A stretch of DNA of 64,000 bases from Amycolatopsis sp. FBCC-B4732 (GCF_023008405.1 NZ_CP095376.1:4674001-4738000), one strand, 5' to 3'; shown: positions 1-9,405, numbered from the stretch's first letter. Numbers and translations are program-made. Notes: generated by a model from the letters alone, not told the origin.

Positions 1-1895
1 TCGGCGGCGGCGATGACGACCTCGCGCGTGACGGCTTCTTCCCGCGACAGGCCTTCGGCGGCCAGCGCCCGCGCACGGGCCGCCAGCGCGGTGTAGGAGG
101 CCCGGAAGCGTTCCTTCCCGGCCCGGCTCTGGTCGCCGAGCCGGTCGTGGTCGCCGGGCAGGCCCAGGATCGACGGGGTCATCGGCTCCTGCTCGAACGT
201 CAGCTCGACGAGCTCGTTCGCCAGGCCGCCCACGGTGTCACCGTGCTCGGCCACCCACTCGTCGACGACGGAGGCCAGCACCGACAGCGGCAGCGGGCCG
301 CCGGACAGCACGAGGTCGTGGAACGCGCGGACGTCGAACCGCGAGCCGAGCCGCTCGGCGGCACGGGCCCGGTTCCGCTGGATCTCCAGCCGTCCCACCA
401 TGTACGACAGCGCCTGGCCCGGCCACGCGATGTAGCGGTCGACCTCGGACTCGATCTCGGGGCGCGCCTCCGGCGTGTGCTCCAGCAGGTAGTCGATGGC
501 CTGCTGCCGGCTCCAGCCCAGCGCGTGCAGCCCCGTGTCGACGACCAGCCGGCCTGCCCGCAGCGAGTCGCCGGCCAGCATGCCGAGCCGGGCGATGTCG
601 TCGGAGTAGAGCCCCATCTCCGCGGCGAGGCGCTCGCTGTAGAGCCCCCAGCCTTCGATGTACGCGGTGAAGCCGCCGATGCGGCGCAGCAGCGGCAGCT
701 CGGTGAGCCCTTGGGCGATGCTGAGCTGGAAGTGGTGTCCCGGCACGGCTTCGTGGAACGCGGTCGTCTCCGCCATGTGCCGGAGCCGCTCGGTGGCCTG
801 GTGGGTGTTCGCGAAGTAGATGCCGGGCCGCGAGCCATCGGCGGCCGGGCGCAGGTAGTACGCCGCGGGCGCGCCGTGCGCGACCTCCGACGGCACCGCT
901 TCGACCGTGCACTGCTCCTCGGGGATCCGGCCGAACCACTTCGGCGCCTCCGCGGCCGCGCGGGCGACGGCGGTGCGGGCGGTGTCCAGCAGGTCGTCGG
1001 CGCTGCCCCAGCGCAGCGAGGGGTCGGTGCGCAGGCGCTCGAAGATCTCGGCGAGGTCGTCGGTGCCGAACGCCTTCCGGCCCAGCTCGCGGTACTCGGT
1101 GGCGAGCGAATCGATGACTTCGAGCCCGATCCGGTGCAGTTCCGCCGGGGTGTGCTCGGTCGTCGTGTGCATCCGCGCCAAGCGCGCGTAAGTCGCTTCG
1201 CCGTCGGGCAGCCACGACAGGCCGGGCCGGTCTTCGGGCCGCCCGTGCGGCTTCACCTCGTCGGCGAGGAACGCCCGGTACTCCGCGAAGGCCGGGCGCA
1301 CGACGTCGGCGAGCAGCTCCTCGCGCCGCCGCTCGAACTCTTCGTCCGGCGCGGGCTGGCGGCGCAGCGGGTCGGCCGCCGGGTCGGCGAGGTAGCGGTC
1401 GAGGTGGGCGATCGCGGCGTCGACCAGGTGGGCCACCGGGACCAGGCCGTCGGCGATGCCCTCGGCGTGGCGCCGGGCGGACTGGCGGAGGAACTCCGGG
1501 ACGGCGGCGAGCCGCCCGAGCTGCGCCTGCGCGGCCTCGCCCGCGGTCACGGTCGTCATCGGCAGGGCCAGGAGCAGGCCGGCCGCGGGCCCGATCGAGA
1601 GGTCGGTGACGGTGAACTCGGCCATCCGGCTCTCGGCCGACGCGATGCGGTTCTCGGCCGTGGAGATCAGCACCTCGCGGGTGACGCGGTCCTCGGCCGA
1701 GAGGCCGTCGGCGGCGATCGCGCGGGCGCGCTCCCGGAACTCCGCCAGCCGCGCCCGGAACGCGCGCTCGCCTTCGGCGGACTGGTCGGGCAGACCGGGT
1801 TCCGCCGGGCGGATGCCCAGCAACGCGGGCGTCAGCGGATCGGCGGCGAACAGCGCTTCGACGAACTCGTCGGCGAGTTCGGTGACCGCGGTCAT
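1..1895 (-). CDS. DUF885 peptidase-like protein with a second in-frame domain copy (partial)
   Basis: The gene reads leftward and leaves the window, so its C-terminus is missing; 631 residues are visible. Residues about 1-550 form a complete DUF885 domain, a family of predicted metal-dependent peptidases. Its signature HEAVPGHH lies at residues 381-388, and the domain closes with GGPLPLSVLASVVDEWV. The frame then continues without a stop into sequence that matches its own N-terminus: LTFEQEPMTPSILG aligns with ALFAADPLTPALLG, and VTREVVIAAA with VTREVLISTA. It is therefore an in-frame tandem duplication rather than two genes. The start is the ATG at 1895, after a G-rich stretch. The family assignment is firm; the substrate is unknown. 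No neighbouring gene suggests a pathway. Confidence 0.85.
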   Translation of the reverse strand, partial: MTAVTELADEFVEALFAADPLTPALLGIRPAEPGLPDQSAEGERAFRARLAEFRERARAIAADGLSAEDRVTREVLISTAENRIASAESRMAEFTVTDLSIGPAAGLLLALPMTTVTAGEAAQAQLGRLAAVPEFLRQSARRHAEGIADGLVPVAHLVDAAIAHLDRYLADPAADPLRRQPAPDEEFERRREELLADVVRPAFAEYRAFLADEVKPHGRPEDRPGLSWLPDGEATYARLARMHTTTEHTPAELHRIGLEVIDSLATEYRELGRKAFGTDDLAEIFERLRTDPSLRWGSADDLLDTARTAVARAAAEAPKWFGRIPEEQCTVEAVPSEVAHGAPAAYYLRPAADGSRPGIYFANTHQATERLRHMAETTAFHEAVPGHHFQLSIAQGLTELPLLRRIGGFTAYIEGWGLYSERLAAEMGLYSDDIARLGMLAGDSLRAGRLVVDTGLHALGWSRQQAIDYLLEHTPEARPEIESEVDRYIAWPGQALSYMVGRLEIQRNRARAAERLGSRFDVRAFHDLVLSGGPLPLSVLASVVDEWVAEHGDTVGGLANELVELTFEQEPMTPSILGLPGDHDRLGDQSRAGKERFRASYTALAARARALAAEGLSREEAVTREVVIAAA

Positions 1896-2030
1896 GGGCA
1901 GGACCCCCCAGCTTCGATCGGTGTCTCGCCCGCGACCCTAACGGAGATCACCGACAGAAACGGTGCGCATTACGCCGGGGGCGGACGGCCTTCGGTACGG
2001 CCGGACGGGCGAAGCGGTAGCGTTCGGGGA

Positions 2031-3056
2031 GTGGCCGTGACCGATCCCGTGGATGCCCGCCTGCTCGCCGCGCTCGCCGAACTCGGCAAGACCGCGGTGC
2101 ACGAGCTCGCGGCCAAGGTCGGCATGGATCCCCGCGAGGTGGCCTACCGGCTGGTGGCCCTGTCCGGCAGTGGGCTCCCGCTGCTCGTCGGCGTGGAAAG
2201 CGACCCTCAGGGGCTGCGGGCGGCCATCGCCGGCGCCCCGCCGTCGTGGGCGAACCGGCCGCCGCAGCAGCAGTACCCGGCGCCGCCGTCGCAGCCGGTA
2301 CCGCAGCAGCCGCCGCCGGTCCAGGGCGGTCCTCCGGGGCCGTACAACGTCCAAGGCGCGCCTTCGGGGCCGTACAACGTCCAGGGTGCGCCCTCCGGCC
2401 CGTACAACGTCCAGGGTGCGCCGTCGGGTCCCTACAACGTGCAAGGCGCGCCTTCGGGGCCGTACAACGTGCAGGGCACGCCGTCCGGGCGGTACCCGGG
2501 CCCGCCGCCGCGCCCGCCGCAGCCGCCGCGCCCGTTCACGCCGCCGCCGGTGGACCCCGCCGTGAGCACCTGGGGACTGCCGCAGACGGCGTCCTGGGCC
2601 CGCGGCGACGAACCGGTCAAACCGGCCGGAACGGGCAAGCGCGGCCGGCTCGGCGAGGTCATGGAGACCCAGGGCCTGGAGGGCGAGCAGCTGTCGGTGC
2701 AGCTCCTGGAGGTCCAGGACCCGGCGGACTACCTGTTCAGCGCGGCCGGCTACCGCCTGGAGGACGGCGAGCGCGCGGTGGTCGTGCACACCGAGATCAC
2801 CAACCGCGGGGCGATCCCGTTCGCGTCACTGCCCGACAACTACCTCGAGCTGATCGCCGCCGACGGCACGGCGATCGGCAAGGCGCCGGTCTCGCTGACC
2901 TCGCGGCCCCCGCACAAGATCGGCGTCAAACCGGGCGAAACCCTCGGCGGGCACACGGTGTACGTCCTGCCGGACGCGACGCGCGTGGTTTCGGTCCGGT
3001 GGAGCCCCCGGCCGGAGCCGGACGAGCGCACGCTGACCTGGGCGATCGAGGACTAG
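2031..3056 (+). CDS. Winged-helix (AsnC-type) protein with decapeptide repeats and C-terminal beta domain
   Basis: Residues 1-65 look like the helix-turn-helix of AsnC/Lrp regulators ([20 protein letters not shown]). A long Pro/Gln linker follows, with five decapeptide repeats of the type [10 protein letters not shown] at about residues 99-148, then more proline. The last 120 residues (from [18 protein letters not shown]) are predicted to be a beta-rich, DUF4352-like domain, here without a signal peptide or membrane anchor. The start is GTG 2031; GTG 2037, two codons on, is also possible. The frame stays open far upstream, but that part is antisense to the DUF885 gene and shows no protein-like pattern. 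The stop shares a 4-bp CTAG with the convergent pseudouridine synthase gene. The function is unknown; DNA binding is an inference from the N-terminus only. Confidence 0.8.
   Translation: MAVTDPVDARLLAALAELGKTAVHELAAKVGMDPREVAYRLVALSGSGLPLLVGVESDPQGLRAAIAGAPPSWANRPPQQQYPAPPSQPVPQQPPPVQGGPPGPYNVQGAPSGPYNVQGAPSGPYNVQGAPSGPYNVQGAPSGPYNVQGTPSGRYPGPPPRPPQPPRPFTPPPVDPAVSTWGLPQTASWARGDEPVKPAGTGKRGRLGEVMETQGLEGEQLSVQLLEVQDPADYLFSAAGYRLEDGERAVVVHTEITNRGAIPFASLPDNYLELIAADGTAIGKAPVSLTSRPPHKIGVKPGETLGGHTVYVLPDATRVVSVRWSPRPEPDERTLTWAIED
2325..2495 (+). repeat. 30-bp coding tandem repeat
   Basis: Five near-identical 30-bp units encode [10 protein letters not shown] once and [10 protein letters not shown] four times. 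A sixth, degenerate unit (GTPSGRYPG) follows. Third-position differences between units (GTCCAA, GTCCAG, GTGCAA) show the array is not brand new. It lies in the flexible linker of the winged-helix protein. Confidence 0.95.
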
Positions 3057-3982
3057 TAGCTCTCGTCCCGCAGGGTCTCCAGCGCCTTCGCCAGGTCATC
3101 GGGGTACTCCGACTCGAACTCCACCCACCGGCCGTCCGCCGGGTGGGCGAAGGCCAGCGTCTTCGCGTGCAGCCACTGGCGGCTCAGGCCGAGGTGGCGG
3201 GCCAGCACCGGGTCCGCGCCGTAGGTCAGGTCGCCGACGCAGGGGTGCCGGAGCGCCGAGAAGTGGACGCGGATCTGGTGCGTGCGCCCGGTTTCGAGCT
3301 TGATGTGCGTCAGCGACGCGGCCCGGAAGGCCTCGACCACCTCGTAGTGCGTCACACTCGGGCGGCCGCCCTGGACCACCGCGAACTTGTAGTCGTGGCG
3401 GGGGTGGCGGTCGATCGGGGCGTCGATCGTGCCGCGCGTCGGGTCCGGGTGGCCCTGGACGATCGCGTGGTAGCCCTTGTCGACCGTGCGCTCCTTGAAC
3501 GCGCGCTTCAGCACCGTGTACGCGTGCTCGCTCTTGGCCACCACCATCACGCCGGTCGTGCCCGCGTCGAGCCGGTGCACGACGCCCTGGCGCTCGGCCG
3601 CGCCCGACGTCGCGATGCGCAGGCCGGCCGCGGCGAGGCCGCCGACCACCGTCGGGCCGGTCCAGCCCGGGCTCGGGTGCACGGCGACGCCGACCGGCTT
3701 CGAGATCACCACGATGTCGTCGTCGTCGTGGAGGATCTTCATGCCCTCGACCGGCTCCGCGACGATCTCGACGGGGTTGGCCGGCTCCGGCAGGGTGATC
3801 TCCAGCAGGCCGCCGCCGGAGAGCCGGTCGGACTTGCCGGCGGGACGGCCGTCGAGCAGCACGTCGCCGGACTCGGCCAGTTCGGCGACGACCGTGCGGG
3901 ACAGGCCCAGCAGCTTGGCGAGGCCGGCGTCGACCCGCATCCCGTCGAGCCCGTCGGGCACCGGGAGCATCCGCGAGCTCAC
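3053..3982 (-). CDS. RluA-family pseudouridine synthase (RluD/YlyB type)
   Basis: This 309-residue enzyme converts specific uridines in RNA, probably rRNA, to pseudouridine. An S4 RNA-binding domain occupies residues about 13-65 ([20 protein letters not shown]). The RluA catalytic domain follows, with the motif HRLDAGTTG at 137-145; Asp139 is the expected catalytic residue. The GTG start at 3982 overlaps the lspA stop in a GTGA tetranucleotide, so translation is probably coupled. The lspA-rluD order is common in bacteria. ATG 3970 is a less likely alternative start. Which uridine is modified cannot be read from sequence alone. Confidence 0.93.
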   Translation of the reverse strand: MSSRMLPVPDGLDGMRVDAGLAKLLGLSRTVVAELAESGDVLLDGRPAGKSDRLSGGGLLEITLPEPANPVEIVAEPVEGMKILHDDDDIVVISKPVGVAVHPSPGWTGPTVVGGLAAAGLRIATSGAAERQGVVHRLDAGTTGVMVVAKSEHAYTVLKRAFKERTVDKGYHAIVQGHPDPTRGTIDAPIDRHPRHDYKFAVVQGGRPSVTHYEVVEAFRAASLTHIKLETGRTHQIRVHFSALRHPCVGDLTYGADPVLARHLGLSRQWLHAKTLAFAHPADGRWVEFESEYPDDLAKALETLRDESY

Positions 3983-4629
3983 GCCTGCTCCTCCTGCGTC
4001 TTCTCGATCTTCTTCTTGTCCTTGGTCGACGTGCCGTCGTAGTCCTTGCCCAGCAGGGACAGCAGCACGATCAGCGCGCCGCCGACGCAGATCGCCGAGT
4101 CGGCGATGTTGAAGATCGCGAAGCCCTTGCCGTTGGGCGCGAACGCCGAGATGAAGTCGACGACGTGGCCCTGCAGCCCGCCGGGCGCGCGGAAGATGCG
4201 GTCGGTCAGGTTGCCGGTGGCCCCGGCGAGCACCAGGCCGAGGCCGATCGCCCAGCCGATCGAGCGCAGCCGCCGCGACAGCCAGATGATCGCGATGACG
4301 ACGGCGAGCGCGACCAGCGCCAGCACCCACGTCATGCCGGTGGCCATCGAGAACGCGGCGCCGGGGTTGCGGATCACCTGCAGGTAGATGAGCCCGCCGA
4401 GGATCTTGACCGGCTCCTTGCCCTCCAGGTTGGCGGTGACCAGGTTCTTCGTCACCAGGTCGATCGCCCAGAACACGACGGCGATCGCGAACACCCAGCC
4501 GACCCGCCGCTTCGGCAGCAACGGCTTCGCCGGGACCTCGGGGTTCTCCGGGGCGTCGGCAGCCGGGTCGGGCACCGCCTCTTCGGGCGCGGCGGTGTCG
4601 GGTTCGGAACGGCTGGGCTCGGTGCTCAC
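3979..4629 (-). CDS. lspA: Signal peptidase II (prolipoprotein signal peptidase)
   Basis: This membrane aspartyl protease removes the signal peptide of lipid-modified prolipoproteins. The 216-residue protein has a charged, acidic N-terminal extension of about 40 residues, then four predicted membrane helices. The two conserved catalytic motifs are visible: NLTDRIF with Asp143 and FNIADSAI with Asp177; the NPGAAFS motif is also present. It starts at GTG 4629 and is the first gene of a coupled lspA-pseudouridine synthase pair. A plausible substrate in this window is the betaine-binding lipoprotein at 48 kb. Confidence 0.96.
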   Translation of the reverse strand: MSTEPSRSEPDTAAPEEAVPDPAADAPENPEVPAKPLLPKRRVGWVFAIAVVFWAIDLVTKNLVTANLEGKEPVKILGGLIYLQVIRNPGAAFSMATGMTWVLALVALAVVIAIIWLSRRLRSIGWAIGLGLVLAGATGNLTDRIFRAPGGLQGHVVDFISAFAPNGKGFAIFNIADSAICVGGALIVLLSLLGKDYDGTSTKDKKKIEKTQEEQA

Positions 4630-4652
4630 CGGTCCATTGTCCACGGCGCTGG

Positions 4653-5270
4653 TCAAGCGGTGTCGCGGCGGTGCCGGAGCAGGGCGGCGAAGGCGGCGGC
4701 GAGCAGGACGAGCGCCGCCAGCAGCACGCCCACGAGGTCCGCCGAGAGCACGACGGCCACGAGCACGAACAGGGCCGCGGTGACCAGGACGAACACGCTG
4801 CGTTCGTACGCCGCGAGCACCAGCAGGCCGACGGTGGCCAGCAGCGGGCCGCGCAGCCCGTCCCCGAGCCGGAACTGCCAGGACCCGACCAGGTCGAGCA
4901 GCGGGACGGCGAGCAGCGCGCCGAGCGTGCCGAGGACGAACCACCCGGTGCGGGCGGGACGCAGCGCGAGGGCGTACCAGACGGCCGTGCCGGCCACCAC
5001 CACGAGCAGCGCGACCAGCCACACCGGCCCGGCGGGCAGCTCCGCCCCCGCGGCGTAGTAGGTGTCCTGGGTGAAGAACTGCGTCGCCGGGTAGCCCGTG
5101 CCGCCGACGCCGCCGGTGCCGAGGTGCTGCTGCTCCAGCGGTCCGGAAACGAGGTTCACGGCGTCGCCCTCGGCCGGGCTCCGGCGCGACAGCAGCCGCA
5201 CCACCGCCGCGCCGATCAGCGCGAACCCCAGCAACGCCAGCGGAAACCAGAAACGCGATCCTCTCCCCAT
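4653..5270 (-). CDS. Hypothetical multi-pass membrane protein
   Basis: This protein of 205 residues has one N-terminal membrane helix (about residues 9-26), an extracytoplasmic stretch rich in Gly, Gln and Thr (residues 30-75), and then about five more hydrophobic helices. It ends in a basic tail (LLRHRRDTA). No family is recognised. It lies 23 bp upstream of lspA on the same strand and could be co-transcribed. The frame has clear third-position GC bias and a clean ATG start, so it is probably a real gene. Confidence 0.7.
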   Translation of the reverse strand: MGRGSRFWFPLALLGFALIGAAVVRLLSRRSPAEGDAVNLVSGPLEQQHLGTGGVGGTGYPATQFFTQDTYYAAGAELPAGPVWLVALLVVVAGTAVWYALALRPARTGWFVLGTLGALLAVPLLDLVGSWQFRLGDGLRGPLLATVGLLVLAAYERSVFVLVTAALFVLVAVVLSADLVGVLLAALVLLAAAFAALLRHRRDTA

Positions 5271-5286
5271 CGGGCCAGGCTAACGC

Positions 5287-6687
5287 TCAGCAGAACGGCG
5301 GGAGCTCCCGCGGGTCGCCGACCGGCGCCCAGCGGCCGTCCACCTTCGCGTACTCCCAGTCCGCTCCGCGCGCGACGATCCGGCGCAACGCCAGCAGCAC
5401 GCGGTCGACGTGCTCTTCGGTGCTGCCCAGGCCGAGGCTGACGCGGATCGCCTGCTGCCCCTCGCCACCGGCGACGGCGATCAGGCGCTTGGCCGCGATG
5501 TGGGCGCAGAAGGCGCCGTCGCGCACGCCGATGCCGTACTCCGCGGACAGGACCGCCGCGAGCCAGCCCGGGTCGAACCCCGCGACGGTGAAGCTGACCG
5601 TGCCGACACGGTCGACCGGCGCGTCGAACAGGCGCAGTTCGGCGCAGCCCGGGAGGCTCTCGAGTCCCTTGCGCAGCCGGGTGAGCAGCGCCTGTTCGTG
5701 CGCGACGACGGCGTCCCAGTCACGGGAGAGGGTCTCGCACGCGACGCCGAGCGCGTACACGCCGACAGTGTTGGGCGAACCGGCTTCGTGGCGCTCGGGA
5801 CCGTCGTTCCAGACGACGGCGGCTTCGGTGACGAGCTTCGTCGCGCCGCCGCCGGCGAGGTACGGGCGCGCGGCGCGCAGCCAGTCCGCGCGGCCGATCA
5901 GCGCACCGGCGCCGAAGGGGGCGTACAGCTTGTGGCCGGAAACGGCGACGTAGTCGACGTCCAGGTCCCGGATCGAGATCCGGCGGTGCGGCGCGAGCTG
6001 CGCGGCGTCGAGGGCGATGCGGGCGCCGTGCTTCCGCGCCACGGCGGCGATTTCGGCCACCGGCAGCAGCTCACCGGTCACGTTGGACGCGCCGGTGACG
6101 ACCACGAGCCGGGGCCCCTGCGGGGAACCCGCGAGCGCTTCGTCCACAGCGGACACTGCCGCGAGACGCGTGCGCGGGGCCGGGATCCGCCGGACGTTCG
6201 GGCCCTGCCACGGCAGCAGCGCGGCGTGGTGCTCGGTGTCGAAGACGACGACGGTGGTGTGCCGCGGCAGGCTGCGGGCGAGCAGGTTGAAGGAGTCGGT
6301 GGTGTTGCGGGTGAAGACGACGGTGTCGGTCCGGCGGGCGCCGACGAACCGGCGCAGGACGTCGCGGGTGCGCTCGTAGAGCTTGGTGGAGACCTGCGAG
6401 GCGAAGCCGGCGCCGCGGTGGACGCTGGCGTACCAGGGCAGGAACTCGTCGACCTTGGCGCGGACGGCGTCGAGGCAGGGGGCGCTCGCCGCGTGGTCGA
6501 GGTTGGCGTACCCGATGGTTTCGCCGGTGACGAGCGGGACGCGCAGCGACGCGCCGGCGACGGCGGGGATGCCCTGCGGGGCAAGGGTTTCGGCGCCGCG
6601 GGCGGCCGGGGCGGTGGCGAGAGCCGGTTCGGCGGCGTGCGGGGTTCCGGAAGTCGTGGCGCTGGTGCGGTCGATGGCGAGAGTCAT
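5287..6687 (-). CDS. PLP-dependent class V aminotransferase (cysteine desulfurase-like)
   Basis: This 466-residue protein has the class V aminotransferase fold. The motif LDAAQ supplies the Asp that contacts the PLP ring, and SGHK at 250-253 supplies the Schiff-base lysine, Lys253. About 50 disordered N-terminal residues precede the fold (NLDHAASAP at 62-70). It resembles cysteine desulfurases and selenocysteine lyases, but the exact substrate is not certain. The ATG at 6687 follows a strong AGGAGG site. A SAM-IV riboswitch directly upstream shows that expression responds to S-adenosylmethionine, which places the enzyme in sulfur or methionine metabolism. No other sulfur gene lies beside it. 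Confidence 0.88.
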   Translation of the reverse strand: MTLAIDRTSATTSGTPHAAEPALATAPAARGAETLAPQGIPAVAGASLRVPLVTGETIGYANLDHAASAPCLDAVRAKVDEFLPWYASVHRGAGFASQVSTKLYERTRDVLRRFVGARRTDTVVFTRNTTDSFNLLARSLPRHTTVVVFDTEHHAALLPWQGPNVRRIPAPRTRLAAVSAVDEALAGSPQGPRLVVVTGASNVTGELLPVAEIAAVARKHGARIALDAAQLAPHRRISIRDLDVDYVAVSGHKLYAPFGAGALIGRADWLRAARPYLAGGGATKLVTEAAVVWNDGPERHEAGSPNTVGVYALGVACETLSRDWDAVVAHEQALLTRLRKGLESLPGCAELRLFDAPVDRVGTVSFTVAGFDPGWLAAVLSAEYGIGVRDGAFCAHIAAKRLIAVAGGEGQQAIRVSLGLGSTEEHVDRVLLALRRIVARGADWEYAKVDGRWAPVGDPRELPPFC

Positions 6688-6726
6688 CGGGGTGCCTCCT
6701 CGGCGGTCCGGGGGACCCCGGCGAGG

Positions 6727-6841
6727 GGCCCGCGCTTGCCCGTCGCGGGACGCGACCGGCCCGGTCTTCACCCGGGGCACCCCACCGCGGTAGGAGGGTT
6801 GCCGGCCAGCAAGCCGGGGCTTCGCGCTGGCACTCATGACC
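6727..6841 (-). promoter_or_regulatory. SAM-IV riboswitch
   Basis: The transcribed strand begins GGTCATGAGTGCCAGCG and continues with GGCTTGCTGGCCGGCAAC, CCGCGGTGGGGTGCCCCGGG and TGAAGACC, and ends with GGGCAAGCGCGGGCC. These match, in order, the conserved core of actinobacterial SAM-IV aptamers as I recall it, including the P1 pairing GGTC/GACC and the distal pseudoknot strand. The aptamer ends about 40 nt before the aminotransferase start. The intervening GC-rich hairpin lies next to the ribosome site, which suggests translational control. Confidence 0.92.
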
Positions 6842-7029
6842 TGGCACAGAAGGTAACCGAGAACGCGCCGGGTGGCCAACCCCCTCCTCACATTCTGAGA
6901 CGCCGTTCACAGTGCGCCCTGGTCAGGGCTTCGCGCGGAACCGGCCGGGCAGCGGGGTCACGGCGTCGTCGGCGAGGTGCGTCGGCGAGCGGCGTGGGTA
7001 CCCGCCCATGAGAACGAGAGCCGGCCGCG

Positions 7030-8508
7030 TCAGCGACCCGACTCGCCCTTCCAGCGGGCCAGGCGCCCGGCCCGGTCGACGGCGCGCAGCCGGAGCTCGA
7101 CGGCGTCGCGCACCGCCGACGTCGTGACCACCAGCAGCTGGTCGTGCTCCTGCAGCCGGCTGGTCTTCTGCGGGGTGAAGCCCGCCTCGCCGCGGACGAC
7201 CAGGCTGACCGTCGCGCCGACGGGGAGCCGCAGCTCGGAGAGGTACACGCCGTGCAGCTTGGACCCGGGCTGGATGCGCACCTGCAGCAGTTCGGCGCCG
7301 AGCTCGTCCAGCGGGGCCGAGTCGACCTCGATCTCGTGCGCCTCGGACTTCTTCGCCAGCCCGAGCCAGCGCCCGAGCGGGCCGAGCGTCGCGCCCTGCA
7401 GCAGCGTCAGCACGATGACCAGCACGAACACCGCGTCGACCAGCCGTTGCGCGCCGGGCACCCCGTGCGACAGCGGGATCATGGCGAGCACGATCGGCAC
7501 CGCGCCGCGCAGTCCGGCCCACGACAGGAACGCCTGTTCCCGCCACGGCAGCCGGAACGGCAGCATCGCCAGCACGACCGAGATCGGCCGCGCCAGCAGC
7601 AGCACGACGGCGCCCGCGACCAGGCCGGGCACGATCGCGTCGAGCAGCCGGCCCGGCGAGGCGAACAGGCCGAGCAGCACGAACAACCCGATCTGGGCCA
7701 GCCAGCCCAGCCCCTCGGCGAACGAGAGCGTGTCGGAGCGGTGCGGGAGCCGCGAATTGCCGAGCACCAGCGCGGCGACGTAGGTGGCGAGCAGCCCGGA
7801 CGCGTGCAGCAGCTGCCCGGACGAATACGCCACGACGCACACCGCGACCGTGGCCAGCGGGTACAGGCCGGTCGCCGGCAGCGCGGCGCGGCGCAGCGCG
7901 ATCCCGCCGAGCCAGCCGAACGCGAGCCCGATGGCCAGGCCCGCCGCGAGCTCGTAGACCACAAGCAGCGGCAGCGACCAGTCCACAGTGGTGCCTTCGG
8001 CCAGCACGACGACGGCGATGTAGGCCGGCGCGTCGTTGATGCCGGACTCCAGTTCGAGCGCGCCGGTGAGCCGTTTGCCGATCCCGGCCGAGCGGAGCAC
8101 CGAGAACACCGCCGCCGCGTCGGTCGAGGCGAGCACCGCGCCCCACAGCAGCGCGATCCGCCAGTCCAGGCCCAGCAGCCAGTGCAGGGCCGCGCCGGTG
8201 ACCGCGACGCTGACCACGACGGACACTGTGGACAGTGCGATACCGATGCCCAGCGCGGGTTTGACGGCCGACCACCGCGTGGTCAGCCCGCCTTCGGCCA
8301 GGATCATGACGAGCGCGGCGAGGCCGAGCGACTGGGTCAGCTCGGGGTTGTCGAAGCGGATGCCGAAGCCGGCTTCGCCCAGCAGCACGCCCATCGCGAG
8401 GTAGAGCAGCAGCGAGGGCAGGCCGAGCCGGATCGAGACCCGCACGGCGAGCACGGAGGCGAGCAGCACGACACCGCCGACGCCGAGCAGCACGGGAAGC
8501 TGGTCCAT
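7030..8508 (-). CDS. Potassium/proton antiporter, CPA1 family with RCK_C domain
   Basis: This 492-residue protein has about 12 predicted membrane helices forming a Na+/H+ exchanger (CPA1) fold; the DD-type ion-site motif is visible around GINDAPAY. The C-terminal ~100 residues (from SKLHGVYLSELRLP) resemble the TrkA-C/RCK_C ligand-binding domain of K+/H+ antiporters of the NhaP2/CvrA type. It probably exports K+ in exchange for protons and may sense a nucleotide through RCK_C. The start is ATG 8508 after a GGGAGGGAGG ribosome site. A TATTCT-like -10 box lies about 45 bp upstream. No operon partner is evident. Confidence 0.9.
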   Translation of the reverse strand: MDQLPVLLGVGGVVLLASVLAVRVSIRLGLPSLLLYLAMGVLLGEAGFGIRFDNPELTQSLGLAALVMILAEGGLTTRWSAVKPALGIGIALSTVSVVVSVAVTGAALHWLLGLDWRIALLWGAVLASTDAAAVFSVLRSAGIGKRLTGALELESGINDAPAYIAVVVLAEGTTVDWSLPLLVVYELAAGLAIGLAFGWLGGIALRRAALPATGLYPLATVAVCVVAYSSGQLLHASGLLATYVAALVLGNSRLPHRSDTLSFAEGLGWLAQIGLFVLLGLFASPGRLLDAIVPGLVAGAVVLLLARPISVVLAMLPFRLPWREQAFLSWAGLRGAVPIVLAMIPLSHGVPGAQRLVDAVFVLVIVLTLLQGATLGPLGRWLGLAKKSEAHEIEVDSAPLDELGAELLQVRIQPGSKLHGVYLSELRLPVGATVSLVVRGEAGFTPQKTSRLQEHDQLLVVTTSAVRDAVELRLRAVDRAGRLARWKGESGR

Positions 8509-8605
8509 GCCGCCTCCCTCCCGAGTGCCGTGGGGCCCTCAGAATAGTGAGGCGGGCGGGTTAACACGTTCGTGTACCGCTGCCGCGAGTCGGACACCCG
8601 GTGTG

Positions 8606-9289
8606 TTAAGGACTGCCGAGCGCGTCGAGCTCGACCCCGAGCGCCGCGAACGGCCGCCGCGCCGCCGGGAGGACCTTCACCGCACGGTGCCCGTCGCGGA
8701 CGACCCAGCCGGCGTCGACGGCCCGGTCCAGCAACGCCGCCGGGAGCGCGCCGGCGAGGTGGTCGCGGCGCTCCGTCCAATCCAGACAGTCGCGCAGCAG
8801 CGCCCGCCGCCCGGCGGCGACCGGCACGCCCAGACCGTCCAGGACTTCGCGGCCGTGCCCGGTCAGCGTCAGGCCGTCGGCGGTGCCGACCAGCCCGGTC
8901 GCGAGCATGCCGTCGCGGAGGGCGACCCCGAGCACGCCGGCGAGGTGGTCGTAGCAGGTGCGCGCGAAGCCGAGCCGCTTCACCCGCAGCGACGCCTTCA
9001 GCCCGGTCACCGGGCGGTGCTCGGCGTGCTGGGCCAGGTGCTCGATCAGCTCGGCCACCCGCGGGTCGGCGATCCGCACGTAGCTGGCGCGGCCCTGCTT
9101 GACGCGGGCGACGAAGCCGGCGTCGGACAGCCGCGTGACGTGCTCACTGGCGGTGGAGAGCGCGATCCCGGCCGCTTTCGCGAGCTCGCCGACGGTCCAG
9201 GCCCGCCCGTCGAGCAGGACGAGGCACATGGTGGCCCGGCTCGGGTCGGCGAGCACCGCGGCGACCTCGGCGAGGGCGATCGTCTCCAT
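8606..9289 (-). CDS. ArsR-type winged-helix transcriptional regulator
   Basis: This protein of 227 residues has a helix-turn-helix in its first 75 (VGELAKAAGIALSTASEHVT). The C-terminal half contains FARTCYDHLAG, which recurs as TARTCYDHLAG in the second ArsR-type protein at 20.5 kb; both also share CLDWTERRDHLAGAL-like sequence near the end. The two proteins therefore belong to one subfamily with a conserved sensor half, which carries a Cys. The effector is unknown. The gene starts at ATG 9289, just downstream of a pair of strong palindromes. No obvious target gene lies divergent to it. Confidence 0.88.
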   Translation of the reverse strand: METIALAEVAAVLADPSRATMCLVLLDGRAWTVGELAKAAGIALSTASEHVTRLSDAGFVARVKQGRASYVRIADPRVAELIEHLAQHAEHRPVTGLKASLRVKRLGFARTCYDHLAGVLGVALRDGMLATGLVGTADGLTLTGHGREVLDGLGVPVAAGRRALLRDCLDWTERRDHLAGALPAALLDRAVDAGWVVRDGHRAVKVLPAARRPFAALGVELDALGSP

Positions 9290-9334
9290 GCCCCCACGGT
9301 ACGAGCCGCGCACTTCGGCCGCGGCCGAACCAAA

Positions 9335-9390
9335 GCGCACTTTCACGTGAAAGTGCGCACGTGGGGGCCGCACTTTCACGTGAAAGTGCG
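9335..9390. repeat. Tandem pair of perfect palindromes, likely terminator
   Basis: Two copies of one palindrome lie 10 bp apart, at 9335-9358 (24 bp) and 9369-9390 (22 bp). Each half-site reads CGCACTTTCAC and is followed by its exact reverse complement. They start 15 bp beyond the stop of the penicillin-binding gene and precede the ArsR start. They could act as a terminator for the former or as an operator for the latter. There is no T-tract. Confidence 0.85.
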
Positions 9391-9405
9391 CGTGGTGGCC
9401 GGGGG

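Noticed and set aside
147..2030. Plus-strand open frame continuous with the winged-helix gene
   Set aside because: It is antisense to the DUF885 gene, whose protein has clear motifs; the plus-strand translation is low-complexity Arg/Gly/Val sequence.
2325..2495. CRISPR-like regular repeats
   Set aside because: The units are in-frame coding repeats without spacers.
6923..7009. Possible 28-residue gene on the minus strand (MGGYPRRSPTHL)
   Set aside because: It has an ATG and stop but no ribosome site, and no similarity that I recognise.
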